Assembly (NCBI RefSeq): GCF_003367395.1
Contig: NZ_CP031417.1
Coordinates: 3,224,001-3,288,000 of the forward strand
Direction of reading: 5' to 3'
Length of the DNA stretch: 64,000 nucleotides
Source of the DNA: Pseudolabrys taiwanensis
GTDB taxonomy: Bacteria > Pseudomonadota > Alphaproteobacteria > Rhizobiales > Xanthobacteraceae
The notes under the pieces were generated by a model. That model did not search any database and had not been told where the DNA came from. It worked only from the letters and a program-made list of their open reading frames with translations. This document shows, one piece after another, positions 61,914-64,000 of the stretch; within the stretch, counting starts at the first letter, position 1, and every line of letters begins with the position of its first letter. Position numbers and translations under genes: made by a program.

Positions 61914-62861
61914 CTACTTACCGCCGGCAGCGGCGGTGTGCGTACGCGGCGCGCAGCTTCCATTGCCGGCGCTGATCCGGAAATAGTTCCGGCCGACAAA
62001 CGAGGTGTCGTAGTGGTGCCAGTTGGCCGGATGATCGTAAGCCAGGATGCCCGCGAGCGTCACCGCGAACACCGAGCTCTCCATATCCCGCTGCAGCGCC
62101 GTCAAATTCTCCGGCAGCTTCGAACTTGCATAATCGACGTAATAGGCGCGCTGCACGCAGGCAAGATCCTCGACCGCATCGAGGGCGGCCTTGGCCGTCA
62201 TGATGTGATCGGAATGGTCCTGCGGATTGATGCGCACGTCGGTCTCGGCAACATTGAGCTGCACCTGAGCCGCTTGGCCCCGTTCGAAATCGATGAGTGC
62301 GCGCAATGTCTTGGTGAGATCGCTCCAACCGCTGTAAGTGGCCGAACCGTCTATCGCCCGCAGGGTGCCGCTGGCGCCGGTATTCAGCCGCTGCAGCGAC
62401 TGGAAGCCGGTCTCATAGTAGCCCTCACCGGACCAATGTCCGTCAGGCACCCGCAGGAAGTAGCTCACGGTGTTGCGGTAAGCGATGCGATAAATCGGAT
62501 GGCCGTTGAACGGCGTATGCGAAACCTCCTTGTCGACCGGCTGCCCGCTCGTGTCGACCATGAAGCGCACAGCCTGCTCGGCCCCGTTCTCTCGCGCAAG
62601 ATAGTACGGATGCTTGCGCCCTCGGCTACCGAGGCCCGCTCCGTCGTCACCCGCCGTCATGTAGACGAACACGGTCTTCGCCGCGCCGCCCATCACGTCC
62701 TGAAAGGCGGACGGGTTCATGAACAGCTGCCAGTCGTCTTCATGCGCGGCAAAATAGAAGGCGACCTTGTCCGGCCGGTGAACCTCGTCGGCAAATACCG
62801 GCGCAGTACTCAACACCGCCACTGAAAGACAAGCTGCCGCAAACGAGCGCGTAACGATCAT
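61914..62861 (-). CDS. Secreted PIG-L (LmbE)-like deacetylase family protein
   Basis: A 315-residue protein with a signal peptide (MIVTRSFAAACLS...VFA-DE). Early in the mature part AHEDDWQLF replaces the usual AHPDDE, keeping the His and two Asp of the zinc/catalytic site. A later HSDHIMTA matches the HPDH motif. PIG-L enzymes remove N-acetyl groups from sugars or lipids. Export to the periplasm is less common for the family. Start at 62861 gives the signal peptide; an in-frame ATG at 62894 exists. It may act on the same glycans as the neighbouring acyltransferase. Confidence 0.75.
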   Translation of the reverse strand: MIVTRSFAAACLSVAVLSTAPVFADEVHRPDKVAFYFAAHEDDWQLFMNPSAFQDVMGGAAKTVFVYMTAGDDGAGLGSRGRKHPYYLARENGAEQAVRFMVDTSGQPVDKEVSHTPFNGHPIYRIAYRNTVSYFLRVPDGHWSGEGYYETGFQSLQRLNTGASGTLRAIDGSATYSGWSDLTKTLRALIDFERGQAAQVQLNVAETDVRINPQDHSDHIMTAKAALDAVEDLACVQRAYYVDYASSKLPENLTALQRDMESSVFAVTLAGILAYDHPANWHHYDTSFVGRNYFRISAGNGSCAPRTHTAAAGGK

Positions 62862-62962
62862 TCCCCCGCCCCCGAATAAGCAATGGTGAGTCATCGAACG
62901 ATTGTGTCGAGGCTGCTACGTCGAACAGGATGTTGGCCGAGGTAAGGCAGCGGCTTAACCCG

Positions 62963-64000
62963 TTACCGTTGACGCGCGACCAGCACCTGCTCCGCAGCGG
63001 CGACGCCAGTTCGATATGCACCATGCGCCGTGGAAAAGTCGTGTTCGGAGCACGCCTCACCGGCGAAGAACAATCTGTCATCGACCGGCGCAGCAAGCAC
63101 TTGCCGGCAATGCGCCTTGCCGACAAGGGCAAACGAATAGGCGCCGCGCGCATAAGGATCCGTGCCCCACGGATGAACGATGATCGGCTTGAGCCGTGCG
63201 GCGAAAGCACCGCCGAGCGCCGCCGTCAGCTCCGCGACCGCGAAATCGTAGAACGCGGCCGCCCCGCCAACCTCAAGCTCTGCCGCCAATTCCCCGCCGA
63301 AGTAAGCCTCGATCATCGGCCGCCCGAATGGACGCAGATGATAAGCGGCAGTTGCGCGATCCGTGTGGGCAAACAGCCGGCTGTCGGGCTCGAACTCCTC
63401 GGCACCCTCGAGTGCGATGAAGAGCTTGTCGTCCAGCCCGAGCGGCAGGTTACGTGCCGCCTCGATCTTCTCCGGCAGCACCGGCCAGAAGAGATCATCC
63501 ATGGCCGCCATGACGCTGGTCGGCAGCGTCACGATGATCTTGTCGGCAGTGATCGTGCCGCGGGCGGTGTCGACGCGGAGCCGCTTGCCGGAATGATCGA
63601 TGCGTCGCACGGCACAATCGAGCGCCGCCGGCACGTCATTGGCATGCGCGGCGATCAACGTGCCGTAGCCTTCGACCACGCGCCAGTTCACGTCGGTGTC
63701 GGCGTAATTATCGAAATCGCGCGCGGATACGCGGTGCAATTCGCCACCGCTGATGAAGGTGCCGACCGCGCCGATCAGCGCATTCCATCGGTTGCCGGGC
63801 TCAAGCGCGGCCGACGCCGGCACATCCTTGCCCTGACGCGCCAGAGCTTCGAGACGCTGATAAAAGGCGTGCAGCGCTTCGGTGAAGTCTTGCTGTTGCT
63901 GGCGCGGAAATCCGATCTCGAGCGAGGGCTTGGTCCAAGGCGGCGGCGATTTGTCGATGGTGCGGCCTTGGCGCGCAGCGAGTTCGCTCCACGGGTTTTC
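62963..64000 (-). CDS. Flavin monoamine oxidase family protein, C-terminal part (5' end beyond the window)
   Basis: The frame stays open to the window edge, giving 345 residues without a start. The visible part matches FAD-dependent amine oxidases: an internal NPWSELAARQG segment, a substrate domain, RGTITADKIIVTLP, PWGTDPYARGAYSF, and the C-terminal FAD motif FFAGEACSEHDFSTAHGAY. Members oxidise amines or polyamines to aldehydes with H2O2 release. An in-frame GTG at 63823 is internal to the family fold and is not a credible start. The PIG-L-like gene begins 101 bp downstream. Confidence 0.88.
   Translation of the reverse strand, partial: ENPWSELAARQGRTIDKSPPPWTKPSLEIGFPRQQQQDFTEALHAFYQRLEALARQGKDVPASAALEPGNRWNALIGAVGTFISGGELHRVSARDFDNYADTDVNWRVVEGYGTLIAAHANDVPAALDCAVRRIDHSGKRLRVDTARGTITADKIIVTLPTSVMAAMDDLFWPVLPEKIEAARNLPLGLDDKLFIALEGAEEFEPDSRLFAHTDRATAAYHLRPFGRPMIEAYFGGELAAELEVGGAAAFYDFAVAELTAALGGAFAARLKPIIVHPWGTDPYARGAYSFALVGKAHCRQVLAAPVDDRLFFAGEACSEHDFSTAHGAYRTGVAAAEQVLVARQR

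Noticed and set aside
62963..63823. A complete amine oxidase starting at the GTG at 63823
   Set aside because: The frame remains open and family-like up to the window end, so the start lies outside the window.

Overview
The window is high-GC DNA from a chromosome. Its gene families, intergenic repeats (palindromes with GTCATCCTGAGG-like ends and GTCATCCC-like hairpins) and many ABC uptake, acyl-CoA and flavoenzyme genes suggest an alphaproteobacterium of the order Hyphomicrobiales (Bradyrhizobium/Rhodopseudomonas/Xanthobacteraceae-like). This assignment is inference from style; no rRNA or tRNA is present to anchor it. Coding density is high, with no gene-free stretch above 300 bases. I see no CRISPR array, prophage, insertion sequence or origin.

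Layout. 0-2 kb: end of a nitrate/taurine-type ABC transporter (ATPase, permease) and a LysR regulator. 2.2-8.4 kb: thiolase, a D,D-carboxypeptidase overlapping a COG0523 metal GTPase, a long-chain acyl-CoA ligase and a DUF924 protein. 8.5-13.6 kb: a ferric-iron-type ABC importer (binding protein, double permease, ATPase) plus a DapA-like lyase, with two mosaic palindromic repeats between the genes. 13.7-17.7 kb: a flippase-like membrane protein, an acyl-CoA synthetase and a CAP lipoprotein. 17.7-26 kb: an orphan molybdenum hydroxylase large subunit with a GlcG/HbpS-like protein, a PAS chemoreceptor, a luciferase-like flavin oxidoreductase, and an IclR regulator overlapping an aromatic-ring FAD monooxygenase.

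26-31.3 kb: an L,D-transpeptidase, an EmrAB-type efflux pair and a 2-dehydropantoate 2-reductase. 31.4-42.2 kb: an ECF sigma factor, a one-helix membrane protein and a CnrX/Spy-like periplasmic protein, followed directly by a complete RND pump (outer-membrane factor, adaptor, two different RND subunits of MdtB/MdtC type). 42.2-46.9 kb: DJ-1/PfpI, ABM monooxygenase, aldo/keto reductase and MFS exporter genes transcribed away from a divergent LysR gene, which looks like a reactive-carbonyl or quinone detoxification unit.

46.9-60.6 kb: the most distinctive accessory block. A branched-chain-amino-acid-type ABC transporter (LivFGMH) comes with two closely related binding proteins, a TetR regulator and a zinc thiol-methyltransferase (MetE C-terminal type). 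It diverges from a run of putative catabolic genes: a COG1233 FAD oxidoreductase, an SDR, a DUF1932 dehydrogenase, a PaaG-like enoyl-CoA hydratase/isomerase and an aspartate-dehydrogenase-like enzyme. I infer an uptake-plus-catabolism system for an unknown organic acid. 60.6-64 kb: a DUF5009 acyltransferase with a FixK/FNR-type box upstream, a secreted PIG-L-like hydrolase and a flavin amine oxidase cut by the window end.

The best candidates for undescribed biology are the sigma/sensor-controlled RND pump whose sensor-like protein has no His or Cys, and the Liv/MetE-like/catabolic block at 47-60 kb.
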